Shown one piece after another: positions 19,405-28,755 of a stretch of DNA of 64,000 nucleotides. A program made the translations under genes and the position numbers. Source of the stretch: Simiduia curdlanivorans (GTDB lineage: Bacteria > Pseudomonadota > Gammaproteobacteria > Pseudomonadales > Cellvibrionaceae); NCBI RefSeq assembly GCF_030409605.1, contig NZ_JAUFQG010000004.1, forward strand, positions 2,234,501 to 2,298,500. Reading direction: 5' to 3'. Positions within the stretch are counted from its first letter, which is position 1. The number at the start of each line of letters is the position of its first letter. The notes beneath the pieces are model-generated. The model was not told the origin of the DNA and searched no databases. It worked only from the letters and a program-made list of their open reading frames with translations.

Positions 19405-21423
19405 TTGGCTATTCAAACTATCGCGGTGCCGGATATTGGCGGTTCTGCAGATGTAGAAGTGATAGAGGTATGTGTTGCAGTGGGCGATACCATCGAGTTG
19501 GAGCAATCCTTGGTGGTGTTGGAAACTGACAAAGCCTCTATGGAAGTGCCGGCTACGGTTGCTGGCAAAATTACCAAGCTTTCTGTGAAAGAGGGTGACA
19601 AAGTCTCTGAAGGCAGCATTCTGGTTGAAGTTGAAACTGGTGCTGCGGCAGCCGGTGCTGCGGCAGTCCACACTGCGGCAGCCGATACCGCCCCAGCTGA
19701 GCCAGAGGCCGAACCAACCGCTAAGAAGTCAGCGCCCGTCGCCGATAAGCCGGCACCAGCCACTGCTTCGGCTCAAACCAGTGCCGAGCAGTCGGTAGAA
19801 GTGCCCGATATCGGCGGCGCCGACAATGTAGACGTGATTGAAATTTGCGTCAGCGTTGGCGATGAAGTCGCCGAAGGCGATTCGCTGATTGTGTTAGAAA
19901 CCGATAAAGCCTCCATGGAAGTGCCAGCACCATTTGCCGGTAAAGTGGTGAGCTTAAGCGTGGCCGAAGGCGCAAAAGTGTCGCAAGGTACTGTGATTGC
20001 CGTACTGGCGACAACCAGTGCAGCAACCCAATCTGATGCTGCCGAGCCGTCTCCAAAACAAGCGGCGGCAGCGCCTGCCCCCACAGCGGCGGCTAAAGCT
20101 CCTGCAAGTGCACCGGCCGGCGATCAAAATTTGGTTGTGCCAGAAATCGGTGGCGCCGAAGGTGCTGAAGTTATCGAAATCTGCGTAAAAGCGGGCGATA
20201 GCATCAGCGAAGGCGACTCACTGATTGTGTTAGAAACCGATAAAGCCTCCATGGAAATTCCAGCGGCTTTCTCGGGCAAAATTAAGAGTTTGTCGGTTAA
20301 AGAAGGCGATAAGCTTTCCGCCGGTGATGTGATTGGCGTCATCCTGGCTGAGGGCGCAGCAGCGCCAGCGCCAGCAGAATCGACAGCGGCTACAGCCAGT
20401 GCCCATGTTGTTTCATCTAAAGATGCACCGGTAGCGGAATCTGCCGTGGTCGCCATGCCTTCGGCTAAACCGACTGCGAGTGCAGAGCTTGCAGCTACCA
20501 CTGGTTTTGGCGATAGCGTTTATGCGGGCCCCGCCGTGCGTAAGCTCGGTCGTCAATTGGGTGTTGATTTAGCCAAGGTGAAGGGCAGTGGCCCGCGCGG
20601 TCGTTTAACCAAAGATGATGTTCGCATCTATGTGAAAACCATCGTTAACGACGTGCAAACCGGGAAAATTTCAGCCTCTTCTGGCAGCGGTATTCCGGCT
20701 ATGCCAGCGGTAGATTTTTCCAAGTTCGGCGCCATTGAATTGCTCAAAATGAGCAAGATCAAAAAACTTACCGCCGCTAACATGCAACGTAATTGGCTGA
20801 ATATTCCGCACGTTACCCAGTGGGATGATGCCGACATTACCGACCTAGAAGCTTTCCGCGCCAGCATGAAAGCCGAAGGTGAAAAGCGCGGTGTTAAATT
20901 AACGCCCGTGCCTTTCCTGTTAAAAGCGGTAGCCTCTGCTTTGCGCGCCGAGCCAAGCTTTAACGTGTCTATGCATCACGATGGTGAGCACATAGTGCAA
21001 AAAGATTATGTGCACATCGGCATGGCAGTGGATACGCCGAACGGGTTGGTTGTACCGGTTATTCGCGACGTAGACAAAAAAGGCCTGTGGGAACTGGCCG
21101 CCGAAGCCACCGCAATCGCCAAAAAAGCGCGCGATGGTAAATTAACCATGGCAGAAATGCAGGGCGGTTGTTTCACCATTTCAAGCTTAGGCGCCATGGG
21201 TGGCAATGGCTTCACGCCCATCGTCAATGGCCCAGAAGTTGCCATCTTGGGCGTATCGCGCGCACAGATCAAACCGGTTTGGAACGGCAAAGACTTCGAG
21301 CCGCGCAACATGTTGCCGCTCAGTTTGTCTTACGATCACCGCGCAATTAATGGTGGTGATGCAGGTCGGTTCTTTACTTACTTAACAGCGGTTATTGCGG
21401 ATATTCGCAAGCTGTTGTTGTAG
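19405..21423 (+). CDS. aceF: Dihydrolipoamide acetyltransferase (PDH E2), three lipoyl domains
   Basis: Core subunit of the pyruvate dehydrogenase complex; it transfers the acetyl group from lipoyl-lysine to CoA. I chose the TTG at 19405 because AAGGAG is 6 nt upstream and it gives the usual start MAIQTIAVPDIGG; a TTG two codons earlier is less well placed. Three lipoyl domains each carry ETDKASME, with the lipoylated Lys at about residues 42, 168 and 280, joined by Ala/Pro-rich linkers. The peripheral subunit-binding domain (about 372-410; VRKLGRQLGVDLAKVKGSG) and the catalytic domain (about 445-672) follow, the latter with the active-site SYDHRAINGGD near residue 642. At 672 residues it is slightly longer than E. 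coli AceF. No lpd gene follows, so E3 must come from elsewhere. Confidence 0.97.
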   Translation: MAIQTIAVPDIGGSADVEVIEVCVAVGDTIELEQSLVVLETDKASMEVPATVAGKITKLSVKEGDKVSEGSILVEVETGAAAAGAAAVHTAAADTAPAEPEAEPTAKKSAPVADKPAPATASAQTSAEQSVEVPDIGGADNVDVIEICVSVGDEVAEGDSLIVLETDKASMEVPAPFAGKVVSLSVAEGAKVSQGTVIAVLATTSAATQSDAAEPSPKQAAAAPAPTAAAKAPASAPAGDQNLVVPEIGGAEGAEVIEICVKAGDSISEGDSLIVLETDKASMEIPAAFSGKIKSLSVKEGDKLSAGDVIGVILAEGAAAPAPAESTAATASAHVVSSKDAPVAESAVVAMPSAKPTASAELAATTGFGDSVYAGPAVRKLGRQLGVDLAKVKGSGPRGRLTKDDVRIYVKTIVNDVQTGKISASSGSGIPAMPAVDFSKFGAIELLKMSKIKKLTAANMQRNWLNIPHVTQWDDADITDLEAFRASMKAEGEKRGVKLTPVPFLLKAVASALRAEPSFNVSMHHDGEHIVQKDYVHIGMAVDTPNGLVVPVIRDVDKKGLWELAAEATAIAKKARDGKLTMAEMQGGCFTISSLGAMGGNGFTPIVNGPEVAILGVSRAQIKPVWNGKDFEPRNMLPLSLSYDHRAINGGDAGRFFTYLTAVIADIRKLLL

Positions 21424-21448
21424 TGGGTTGCTGAGTTATTCAGTGATG

Positions 21449-21478
21449 AAAATGGGCGCCTTTGGTGCCCATTTTTTT
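21449..21478 (+). terminator. Intrinsic terminator after aceF
   Basis: AAAATGGGC / GCCCATTTT stem with a seven-T tract, 25 nt after the aceF stop. Confidence 0.85.
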
Positions 21479-21524
21479 GCTTGAGATTTGGTGGATGGGA
21501 TTTGAGTTGTTGTTAAAGCTGGTG

Positions 21525-21640
21525 AGCTACAAGCTACAAGCTACAAGCTACAAGCTACAAGCTACAAGGCGGGGGGGGCCGCCCCCTACAAGCTACAAAC
21601 TACAAGCCGCAAGCCGCAAGCCGCAAGCCGCAAGCCGGAT
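21525..21640. repeat. Heptamer tandem repeat locus (AGCTACA / AGCCGCA)
   Basis: Six perfect head-to-tail copies of AGCTACA (21525-21566) are followed by a G-run/C-run hairpin segment, one more AGCTACA, an AACTACA variant and four copies of AGCCGCA (21605-21632). The same unit length and AGCNNCA frame recur at 32256-32318 with AGCAGCA. It sits just after a terminator, outside coding sequence. Confidence 0.9.
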
Positions 21641-22134
21641 GGCCGGACCCCGCAAGTTAAAAGTTAGAAGCTAAACGAATTAACGTAGAGTTTGGTGTGC
21701 TGCCCTTCACCCAGCCATTTCACCGCTCCATCAGTGCTGTCTTCGGCAACTGCTCCTGCGTCACCTGATGGTGCCTACTTTTGGTGCTCTACCTCCTGTT
21801 TCCCTATAGTCGTGCACTAAGTCGCTCCCGCCACATACCGTCGAGCGGCACCGAGGTTGTAGTTTGCTTGCAGGACGTAGGTACACTTGGTGAAAAGGAA
21901 GTCGAAGGAGAGTGTTGTAGAAGTGGTTTGGAGAGGGGCTCTCCATGGTTTGGCTGGCGTCAAAAGAAGGGTGGCAGTTTGTTGTGTTTGTTGGCGTCTT
22001 AATCTACCTAGGGCGCTAAGTATCTGTTGTAAAGAGATTTTTGGTGTGGTTCGATTGATGGGTATTTTGGATGTACGACGAGATGTCGTTTTATCTTGCG
22101 ACGCCCAGTCGTTTATTAAGGCTGTTAAGCGCTT
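21641..22134. other. Non-coding stretch at island boundary
   Basis: No convincing gene. A 61-codon and an 83-codon frame occur on the plus strand, but both are rich in Cys, Trp and Val with no recognisable motif. The last one ends in an ATGA overlap with the decayed gene that follows (LMGILDVRRDVVLSCDAQ...), so it could be the tail of a lost partner gene. The segment begins the lower-GC, gene-poor accessory region behind aceF. Confidence 0.4.
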
Positions 22135-22483
22135 ATGAAAAATATCGAAGAATTTAACTTGATAGTAGGCGAGATACTTGGTGAGTGCTACCGATCATTT
22201 GCTTTTCCAACGAATGTGTCAAAGGTGGATATCGGTCAATTTGTAACGACCCAAAGCAACATTATATAGATCAATTGCTAAATAGCGTTATTGAAGTATT
22301 TGGAGATTATGTCGAAACTACCCTTTATTACCTTTTTTCTAATTCGATCGTCGAAAAATGAGCTTATGGATATGGCGGCGACCGGCCATATTCTTTTATA
22401 AAAAACGCCATTTGATAAGCGCTTTGTGTTCCCTGATATTCTGATAGGAGATTTTAATCTTAACCCTCAAAGTCGGGTGTAGC
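22135..22483 (+). pseudogene. Decayed small gene, frameshifted
   Basis: Three protein-like pieces occur in order on the plus strand but in different frames: MKNIEEFNLIVGEILGECYR and onward from ATG 22135 to TAG at about 22269, a second piece with DQLLNSVIEVFGDYVETTLY ending in TGA near 22350, and a third with FDKRFVFPDILIGDFNLN ending in TAG near 22483. The pieces look like one gene of about 110 residues broken by small indels. I do not recognise a family. Chance open frames are possible, since each piece is under 50 codons. Confidence 0.3.
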
Positions 22484-22863
22484 GCATCACCTACGGCAAG
22501 TGCCAATTACTTGGCAAAAGCTCAGCAAGAAAATTAATTAAGTAAAGGTCGCCGGTAAAATGACAGCTTAATCCTCGTCCTCCCTCTGCGAAGGTTTAGC
22601 AATACTGTCATGCTAAGCGCCAGATCTTAAGATGGTTGCCATTCACTACCGTACGTGGTAAAAATGCTGCTTCGATTTAGCAGGTAGAAATTGAAAAGGC
22701 AAACTCGTGGCGACGCGAGGACGCAAAACCAGTGTCTCCTATTGGTTCGCAGGAGATCGAACGGTTGCCAATTGAAGTAAACCCTACATTTGCAATGCAT
22801 TTTTGTGCGCTGCCCTTCGATTTGTGACCTTAGAAATTATCTATTTTTAAGGAATTCCTACCC
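22484..22863. other. Intergenic region, no gene seen
   Basis: About 380 bp with no supported frame, RNA or terminator. AAGGA at about 22849 could serve the following gene. Confidence 0.4.
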
Positions 22864-23739
22864 TTGAAATCAATTACTGCCTTTGCGAAATTTACATTCG
22901 CATTACCTAGCTGGTCATCTAGCGCATCCTTGAATAACACTTTAGGCGTCGTTCGTTCAGGTGGAAAGAGTGCATTTTCATTGAGAAAAGTGCCGATAGT
23001 CATAAGCTTGTTAATGGCATTCCCTGTAACGATATCAGCTTATGCTGATGGGGCTTCAAAGGAAACTCTAGAACCTAGCTCCGCCATTCAGATCGAAGAA
23101 CAGACCGGCTCACGAGCCTCCGCAGAGGAGGCAGAGCCCAAGAAAAAGGGTCTATTTTCAAATGTTGTTAGCGGCTTAAAAAATGTAGGCGGTGAAATAA
23201 AGAGGGGCATTGATAATGCCAATGAGAAAAAACGACTAAAAGAAGAACAATATTCTGACATGGAAGCCATACACACTTATAAGGGTAAGTATATCGGCAT
23301 GTATATGTGGAAACATAATCGCTCACCACTTAACCCAAACGGAACAAAGACAGACATCGCTGGATTTCGTGATATGGAATGGGGTGTAGGTGTGCCTGAA
23401 AACATGAAATATCTTAAGACGGACTTGAGTGGTCTAAAGCACTATACTCGATCGGGCGACAGGATGGTGATCGGTAGCGCCAAGCTAAGCAGCATACATT
23501 ATATATTTTACAAAGAGGCACTCCATTCAGTGCAATTATTTGCTGTCAACAATGACGTGAATGCCAATAATCTTTTGCACGCAGCAGACAAAACATACGG
23601 TGACGAAAAGGCTCCAGACAGTGTTTCTCATCGCCCTTGGACAGCTACCTATGAAATCACTAACAACCCGTATCGAGTGAAAGGTAGTAGTTACTTCTAT
23701 GATAAATACTTTGGTTGGGCTGAGTTTAAGTGTGGTTAG
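22864..23739 (+). CDS. Hypothetical exported protein
   Basis: Protein of 291 residues with no family that I recognise. The TTG at 22864 is the first start after AAGGA about 10 nt upstream. This gives an unusually long positively charged N-region before a hydrophobic export segment (about 43-61, VPIVISLLMAFPVTISAYA), so a later start is possible. The mature part begins with an acidic, low-complexity linker and a Lys-rich amphipathic stretch (KKKGLFSNVVSGLKNVGGEI), then a globular domain rich in aromatic residues (GKYIGMYMWKHNRSPLNPNG, HYIFYKEALHSVQLF). It is probably periplasmic. It lies 234 bp before the HAD/GDPD cassette and shares its lower GC content, so it may belong to the same acquired unit. 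Confidence 0.6.
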   Translation: MKSITAFAKFTFALPSWSSSASLNNTLGVVRSGGKSAFSLRKVPIVISLLMAFPVTISAYADGASKETLEPSSAIQIEEQTGSRASAEEAEPKKKGLFSNVVSGLKNVGGEIKRGIDNANEKKRLKEEQYSDMEAIHTYKGKYIGMYMWKHNRSPLNPNGTKTDIAGFRDMEWGVGVPENMKYLKTDLSGLKHYTRSGDRMVIGSAKLSSIHYIFYKEALHSVQLFAVNNDVNANNLLHAADKTYGDEKAPDSVSHRPWTATYEITNNPYRVKGSSYFYDKYFGWAEFKCG

Positions 23740-23973
23740 TTAGGGCAAGATGGTTGCGACCTAACCCTTACCTCTAAAATTCAACAAATAGATTTTATGG
23801 GAGAAGAAATGAAAGATGCAACGAATGCGGCGGATGATTTTTAATTTACTAAGACCGAGCTAGATCTTAACCCCGTCAGCGCAATCTGTGGATGCACTTG
23901 GGTTAAAGGAATAACAAGGCTGGGGGCCGATCCTTTGGCGCCAGCAATAGTGAAACACTAGGAGACGTACACA

Positions 23974-24549
23974 GTGACCACATTACGACCAAGTCACCTG
24001 ATCTTTTTAGATATCGATGGGGTGTTGCGGCCCGATAAGGCATACGACGCGAAGTTGAAAAAGGAAAGCGTTGATTGCCTGAAGACGATTGCAAGGCATT
24101 TTAATTCTCGCATTGTTATCACATCTACCTGGCGAGATCTGCATACATGGGAAGTCTTTAACAAGCCTCATCTGCTTGACGGCTTGGTCATCGGCGAAAC
24201 GCCGGATCTTGATCCTATGCACAATCAAAATGGTCGTTATTCTGAAGTGCAGGCTTATCTAAAAAAGAACAAGTTCGACAGCGTTCCGTGGTTAGCTTTT
24301 GATGATAAGCAGGTTCACTACCCTGTAGGGCATCCGCAGGTTTACTTGACCAACCCATCAACCGGTATTACTCGTGATGATGTGCAGAGGATCATTAATG
24401 GCAATATCGTACAAAAGCCCAGCGCTGCCGGTTCTACGGCATACAACGAGAAAACCATGAAACACATTCGCAGTTATATGGCTCAAGAAGGCTGCTCTGA
24501 AAAAGAGGCCGTGGAAAAGCTTATTGGTATTGCGGCAAGTATTCTCTAG
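23974..24549 (+). CDS. HAD-like phosphatase, copy 1 of cassette
   Basis: Cytoplasmic HAD-superfamily protein of 191 residues. The catalytic motif I is LIFLDIDGV with nucleophile Asp13 and acid/base Asp15, motif II is VITSTWR, and the acidic motif III is AFDDKQVHYP. The form with motif II as ITSTWR resembles the HAD domain known from 'Swiss Army Knife' RNA-repair proteins. That assignment is from pattern memory, so a nucleotide or RNA-end substrate is only a hypothesis. The GTG start has TAGGAG about 9 nt upstream. It is the first of four closely spaced genes and is a paralogue of the last one, which shares Asp13/Asp15, the DDxxxHYP motif and a later GIT motif. Residues after about 150 are an extension absent from the second copy. 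Confidence 0.8.
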   Translation: MTTLRPSHLIFLDIDGVLRPDKAYDAKLKKESVDCLKTIARHFNSRIVITSTWRDLHTWEVFNKPHLLDGLVIGETPDLDPMHNQNGRYSEVQAYLKKNKFDSVPWLAFDDKQVHYPVGHPQVYLTNPSTGITRDDVQRIINGNIVQKPSAAGSTAYNEKTMKHIRSYMAQEGCSEKEAVEKLIGIAASIL

Positions 24550-24593
24550 GTCGCCTTATCCTCATTTCATCTATTCATTTTTCAATCTTTATT

Positions 24594-26081
24594 ATGAACG
24601 CTAATCTCACACAGATCGTAAGAGGCAAAACCGCCGTTCTTTTGGTGGCAGCTGCGTTGGTGCAGGGCTGTTCGACTGCGCCTAAAAAAGACGTGGACAC
24701 TCATGTCACGCCACCTGAGTTAAGTCACCTTCCAGCTACCCAGATGCCTATTGAAAAGTTAGCTCTAGGTACCGAAAAGCATCATGAGTTGGTCGACATA
24801 CAGCGTAGTCTTGCCGATAGAAACCTTTTCCTGACAAGGGATAATGTGATTGAAGTTGTCGACAATCAATCGTGTTCTGTGGATGTCGTCGCTCATCGAG
24901 GCTATTACAAGCAGCCCGAAAACAGTTTTCAGGCTATCAGCGTAGCGGGCGGTCTTGACTATCAAGAAATCGAGATTGATCTGCGACTGCTGGGTGATGG
25001 TACTTGGGTTAATTATCACGATGCTCGGCTTGGCATTGCAGCGATACACCCGGATGAGAGTTTTAAAGAGCTATCCCGTATGAAATTCAGCGAGTGGAAA
25101 ACACTGCATCTGCGCGATAAAGCCACCAACCAAATATTACCCTCTAAGCGTCCCTTGTCGGGTGCTGAGAGCATCCGCATCTTTGCTATGTACAAATCGC
25201 CGGGGCAGAGACTTAACGTTGAAATCAAAGATGAGTCTGTGAAAACACACCATCTTCGTGAGCTGAATGACTATCTTATCGCGATGCTAGGCCAGGATGC
25301 CTTCTATTACTCCAGTTCATCGATGCAGCTGCTGAAGGATCTGCGTGAGTTAAATGGACAGGTGTACCTCGGCGTGGTCCAGCTCCCCCACAAGAAGAGC
25401 GTTGATATCCAGAAGGCAGCCTTAGAAAAGGCTGTGGGAGACGATGCGACCTATAAGAATCGTCCTTGGTGGTTCGATATGTATGCCGGCTATAAATACA
25501 AGCGTACCTATCTGGCCAAGCTCAAAGAGAATGACTTCACCCAGTCTGCAGGGCTCAATCGTATCATGAATGCACTGGGCAATAATGCCGGCTTGCACCT
25601 CGATATTCGTCGATATGTTGAAGCACCCGATGTCCTTCTACGCGCAAGGCAGCGCGGCCTTCGGGTGTACACCTATACCATCAATGCGGATGAATACCAT
25701 ATGGAAGAGCTAATGAGGATGAAAGCAATGTCTCGCTTACCGCATGGTGTCATTGTCGATAACACGCCTTATCGCGTTTGTGATCGACTATTCGGTGTGA
25801 GTAAGCGAAAGCAGTCCTACACAGCGACTACGCCAATTGGTCGCTATATCACCTCGCTTCCTGGTAATGCAGATCTGTCTCGATTTAAAGAAGGGTATTC
25901 CCTGGATAATGGCGAAACCTATTTCGCCCTTAACGGCCAAATCAAAAGTATAGGTTCATCGTCTGTGGTTGACAGTTATACGAAGAGGACGAAGGGAAAT
26001 AGACCGGATTCCGATGCTAAGGATGACCCTTTGTCCCCCATTCCGAAGACAAGCATTATTCAAATCTCTATACCTAAGTAA
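24594..26081 (+). CDS. Lipoprotein glycerophosphodiester phosphodiesterase-like
   Basis: Exported lipoprotein of 495 residues with a GDPD/PLC-like phosphodiesterase domain. The lipobox LVQGC places the lipidated Cys at residue 26. Catalytic signatures are present: HRG at 101-103, PEN at 108-110, the metal-binding EIEID (125-129), and YHDAR with His142. This predicts hydrolysis of a phosphodiester such as a glycerophosphodiester at the envelope. A second part of the barrel ends with the RGLRVYTYTIN motif near residue 350, again typical of GDPD enzymes. The last 90 residues are an extension of unknown role. It follows the first HAD gene by 44 bp and precedes the membrane-protein gene by 2 bp, so coupled expression is likely. 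Confidence 0.85.
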   Translation: MNANLTQIVRGKTAVLLVAAALVQGCSTAPKKDVDTHVTPPELSHLPATQMPIEKLALGTEKHHELVDIQRSLADRNLFLTRDNVIEVVDNQSCSVDVVAHRGYYKQPENSFQAISVAGGLDYQEIEIDLRLLGDGTWVNYHDARLGIAAIHPDESFKELSRMKFSEWKTLHLRDKATNQILPSKRPLSGAESIRIFAMYKSPGQRLNVEIKDESVKTHHLRELNDYLIAMLGQDAFYYSSSSMQLLKDLRELNGQVYLGVVQLPHKKSVDIQKAALEKAVGDDATYKNRPWWFDMYAGYKYKRTYLAKLKENDFTQSAGLNRIMNALGNNAGLHLDIRRYVEAPDVLLRARQRGLRVYTYTINADEYHMEELMRMKAMSRLPHGVIVDNTPYRVCDRLFGVSKRKQSYTATTPIGRYITSLPGNADLSRFKEGYSLDNGETYFALNGQIKSIGSSSVVDSYTKRTKGNRPDSDAKDDPLSPIPKTSIIQISIPK

Positions 26082-26083
26082 TT

Positions 26084-28240
26084 ATGACGACTAATAGCAA
26101 GCCACAATATCAAGTCCCACTCTTTTGGAAGCTGTTGATGCTATCCATGGGGATATTCTATTTACTCCCTGAAATCATCTTTAATGCAGCTTTGGTGGAT
26201 GCAGCCAGTGGATCAACAGGATTCCAGTACGATATTAAAACGGTTGAATTATTTGGCCGAGGTATCAGTGGTATCGGCATGTCCATGCTCGTCATGGATC
26301 TATGGGTCACAAAAGGGCGACTTAAAAATCCCCTATCAATATTAATTGTCGCAATATTGTCCTTTGCCATCATATGGCCGACCACGTTCTTTGGGCAAAA
26401 AATATTGGTAGATCATTACCTCATCAATGGGTCGACCGCGAAGGAGCGACAGCAGGCCTACGGAGCTCAGATAGCTAAGCAGTCGCTAGCAATGAAAACT
26501 ATTCAGCTAGAGGGGATAGATATCGACCGTGATGCGCCTTTAACACCGGAGGACAAGACGTTTTTATCGGTGTTCTCAGGCCTCCTGTTCTCTGATGAGC
26601 GACTATTGAAGCGCTTTGAAAAGAAGGCTGAGAACATTGTTGAAAGCTATGTAGCAGAAAAGGCAAAACTCGACTTTGATGATACCTATGCTGACTATAA
26701 GCGGCTAAAGGAAGAGGTTCGTGATATGTATGGCCGGTATGATGATGCCTCTATCGATTATGAACATGCCTACAATTCTTGGCCTGGTGAGTCCGATAAA
26801 CAATGGTCAATGGTTTTAAATAATATTGATACTGGCTGGGGAAAATACCAAAAGGCCGTTAAATCCTTTGATAGCAAAATGGATGCGAAGGCGCAAGATG
26901 TTACGCCAGACATTAAGAAAGAGCTCAAAAGACTCTCAGGATGTGCAGAGGAAAAGAGTCGTGACCGGGCTGTCAGATGCCGCAATAATGCGAATGATCG
27001 ATTTGATCGCGAAGCTAAGAGACATGGTCTCACCAAGCTAGCACTGGCAGATTTCTACGGCTTAAAAAAACGGTCTTGGGCTGAAAAGACATTTACTAAA
27101 CTAGGTTCGTGGTATTTATCGGGTGGTCTGGCCTTGTTGTTGGATGGCGCAAAACTCTATCAGGGTAAAGATATCTCAAATGATTACGTGCTAGTGATCG
27201 TGGATGATGTTTCTTGGTATAAGAAAAAGTTAATCCTGGCCTTTGAGGACGATTTTAAGAAAGATTCTGGTGGTTACCCCGTTGGTATAAGCTCATTCAC
27301 TGAGTTTAAAGATCACGCCGTTACACAGGATAAAGCCAGAAATGAGTTACGTAAGAATGGCTTAACACTGGCAGATAGCTGGGATCTTACTCAGAAGCCT
27401 GCGTTCCGCGAGTCTGTTAAGTCTTATGTTCAAAGTGAAGCTAAGATAGAATGGCGTCGTGGAATTAAGAAGCAGGGCCTTGATCTGCAGCCGGGGCTTT
27501 CGTGGGTACAGTTTCAAGAAAGCAGCTCACTTCAAAAGAAAATACGCAACCGCATAGGCGATGACGCTTATGTAATAGGCATGCGCTTTGATTGGAATAA
27601 TACATCCTTCTATAACAAGGTTGTCGTTCCTCAAGTAAAGAGAGAAACCAAGCGTATGATCGAGTTGGCCCGGTCAAGCGAGTCAAAGTTCGAAGATGGC
27701 GGCAAGTATGAAGAGGCTGGAAAGGAAGCGCTTCGCTCAACGTTGGTGCCACCCATTTCTATGGCTCTGAGCTTGTTCTTGGTATTGATGACAGCCATAA
27801 AAATCCCGTTTCAGGTTGTGGGATTACTTCCTGCTCGTGCCCCCAAAACGCCGAAATATGAGGTTGGAGCTGAAGTTAAGCATGTCGAGCCGGATACCAA
27901 TAAAAGCATATTGAGATTCTTACCCTTAAAAACATCTTGCTTTTTAGCTTCGATATTGCTGTTGATTGCTTTGCCTTTTACATTTTGGGGTGATCGTATA
28001 ACCGATGACAGTATTATGGCTTATTTCGAGGAAAGCCTTGAAAAACAGGATGCTGAGAATGTTGCCAAAGCACTAAGATGGACGATATTGGTGCAGCCTG
28101 AGTTCTACAGACTGGCGTCAATTATCACCGAGAACACGCCACTTCTTGCTTATTTTGATGAATACTCTGAGGAGCTTGCCAAACAAGACGACGAACTTAT
28201 TTACCTGATTAATACGTACATCGATGGCACCGCTATATGA
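26084..28240 (+). CDS. Large membrane/coiled-coil protein of unknown family
   Basis: Protein of 718 residues that I cannot assign. It has three N-terminal hydrophobic segments (about 11-38, 61-76 and 84-105), a long soluble region (about 110-550) that is highly charged and helical with probable coiled coil around 190-290, and two C-terminal membrane helices (about 560-580 and 622-641). The soluble region holds short Cys-containing and Arg/Lys-rich stretches (GCAEEKSRDRAVRCRNN). The start codon lies 2 bp after the GDPD stop with no separate ribosome site. Its own stop overlaps the next start (ATGA), so all four genes form one translational unit. A plausible role is an envelope scaffold or sensor working with the lipoprotein enzyme and the two phosphatases; this is inference. 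Confidence 0.75.
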   Translation: MTTNSKPQYQVPLFWKLLMLSMGIFYLLPEIIFNAALVDAASGSTGFQYDIKTVELFGRGISGIGMSMLVMDLWVTKGRLKNPLSILIVAILSFAIIWPTTFFGQKILVDHYLINGSTAKERQQAYGAQIAKQSLAMKTIQLEGIDIDRDAPLTPEDKTFLSVFSGLLFSDERLLKRFEKKAENIVESYVAEKAKLDFDDTYADYKRLKEEVRDMYGRYDDASIDYEHAYNSWPGESDKQWSMVLNNIDTGWGKYQKAVKSFDSKMDAKAQDVTPDIKKELKRLSGCAEEKSRDRAVRCRNNANDRFDREAKRHGLTKLALADFYGLKKRSWAEKTFTKLGSWYLSGGLALLLDGAKLYQGKDISNDYVLVIVDDVSWYKKKLILAFEDDFKKDSGGYPVGISSFTEFKDHAVTQDKARNELRKNGLTLADSWDLTQKPAFRESVKSYVQSEAKIEWRRGIKKQGLDLQPGLSWVQFQESSSLQKKIRNRIGDDAYVIGMRFDWNNTSFYNKVVVPQVKRETKRMIELARSSESKFEDGGKYEEAGKEALRSTLVPPISMALSLFLVLMTAIKIPFQVVGLLPARAPKTPKYEVGAEVKHVEPDTNKSILRFLPLKTSCFLASILLLIALPFTFWGDRITDDSIMAYFEESLEKQDAENVAKALRWTILVQPEFYRLASIITENTPLLAYFDEYSEELAKQDDELIYLINTYIDGTAI

Positions 28241-28713
28241 GTGATTCCCAGCTAGAGAAATTAATCTTTTTAGATATAGACGGTGTAGTTCACAAGTTGA
28301 ACTCAGGTACACATATGCACTGGGAGCAGTGCATGAAAGATCCAACCTTCTTTTTGCCCGAGCTTGTTGCTCGTGTTCTTGCGATTGTTGGAGCGACAGG
28401 GGCGGGGATCGTTATCAGCAGTGCCTGGCGGAGAGATTTCAGAGTAGATCAGTTTAATGAAGTCTTCGACGGTAAGGTCGTTGGGGTAAACGGTCACTTT
28501 GGTGGGGACTTCAAGGAATACAAGAAGGGCCAGATCAGATACAAGGAGTGCCTGACGTATATCGCCAGCAACAAACTGCCCACTGCGCGCTGGATAGCGA
28601 TTGATGACCAGCCCAAGCACTACCCAGGCCGAAACAATATATTTATTACTGATGCCAGTATTGGGATTACAGAAGCCATACAAGATGACTGTATTCGTTA
28701 TCTAAATCGCTGA
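28237..28713 (+). CDS. HAD-like phosphatase, copy 2 of cassette
   Basis: HAD-superfamily protein of 158 residues with LIFLDIDGV (Asp13, Asp15, the same positions as in the first copy), motif II IVISSAWRRD, and motif III AIDDQPKHYP followed by a GIT motif near the end. It starts inside the stop codon of the membrane-protein gene (ATGA overlap). The two HAD proteins are clearly paralogous but diverged, so they may act on different substrates or form a heteromer. Nothing in the sequence tells the substrate. It is the last intact gene of the cassette; 42 bp later begins a broken exonuclease gene. Confidence 0.8.
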   Translation: MSDSQLEKLIFLDIDGVVHKLNSGTHMHWEQCMKDPTFFLPELVARVLAIVGATGAGIVISSAWRRDFRVDQFNEVFDGKVVGVNGHFGGDFKEYKKGQIRYKECLTYIASNKLPTARWIAIDDQPKHYPGRNNIFITDASIGITEAIQDDCIRYLNR

Positions 28714-28755
28714 TGCAAATATAACCATAGCGCCAGTGTCGAAATAGGAAGAAAT

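Noticed and set aside
23797..23961. A 54-codon plus-strand frame with one internal TAA (23842) between the exported hypothetical gene and the first HAD gene.
   Set aside because: It is short, interrupted and has no recognisable motif; a chance frame of this size is not unusual.
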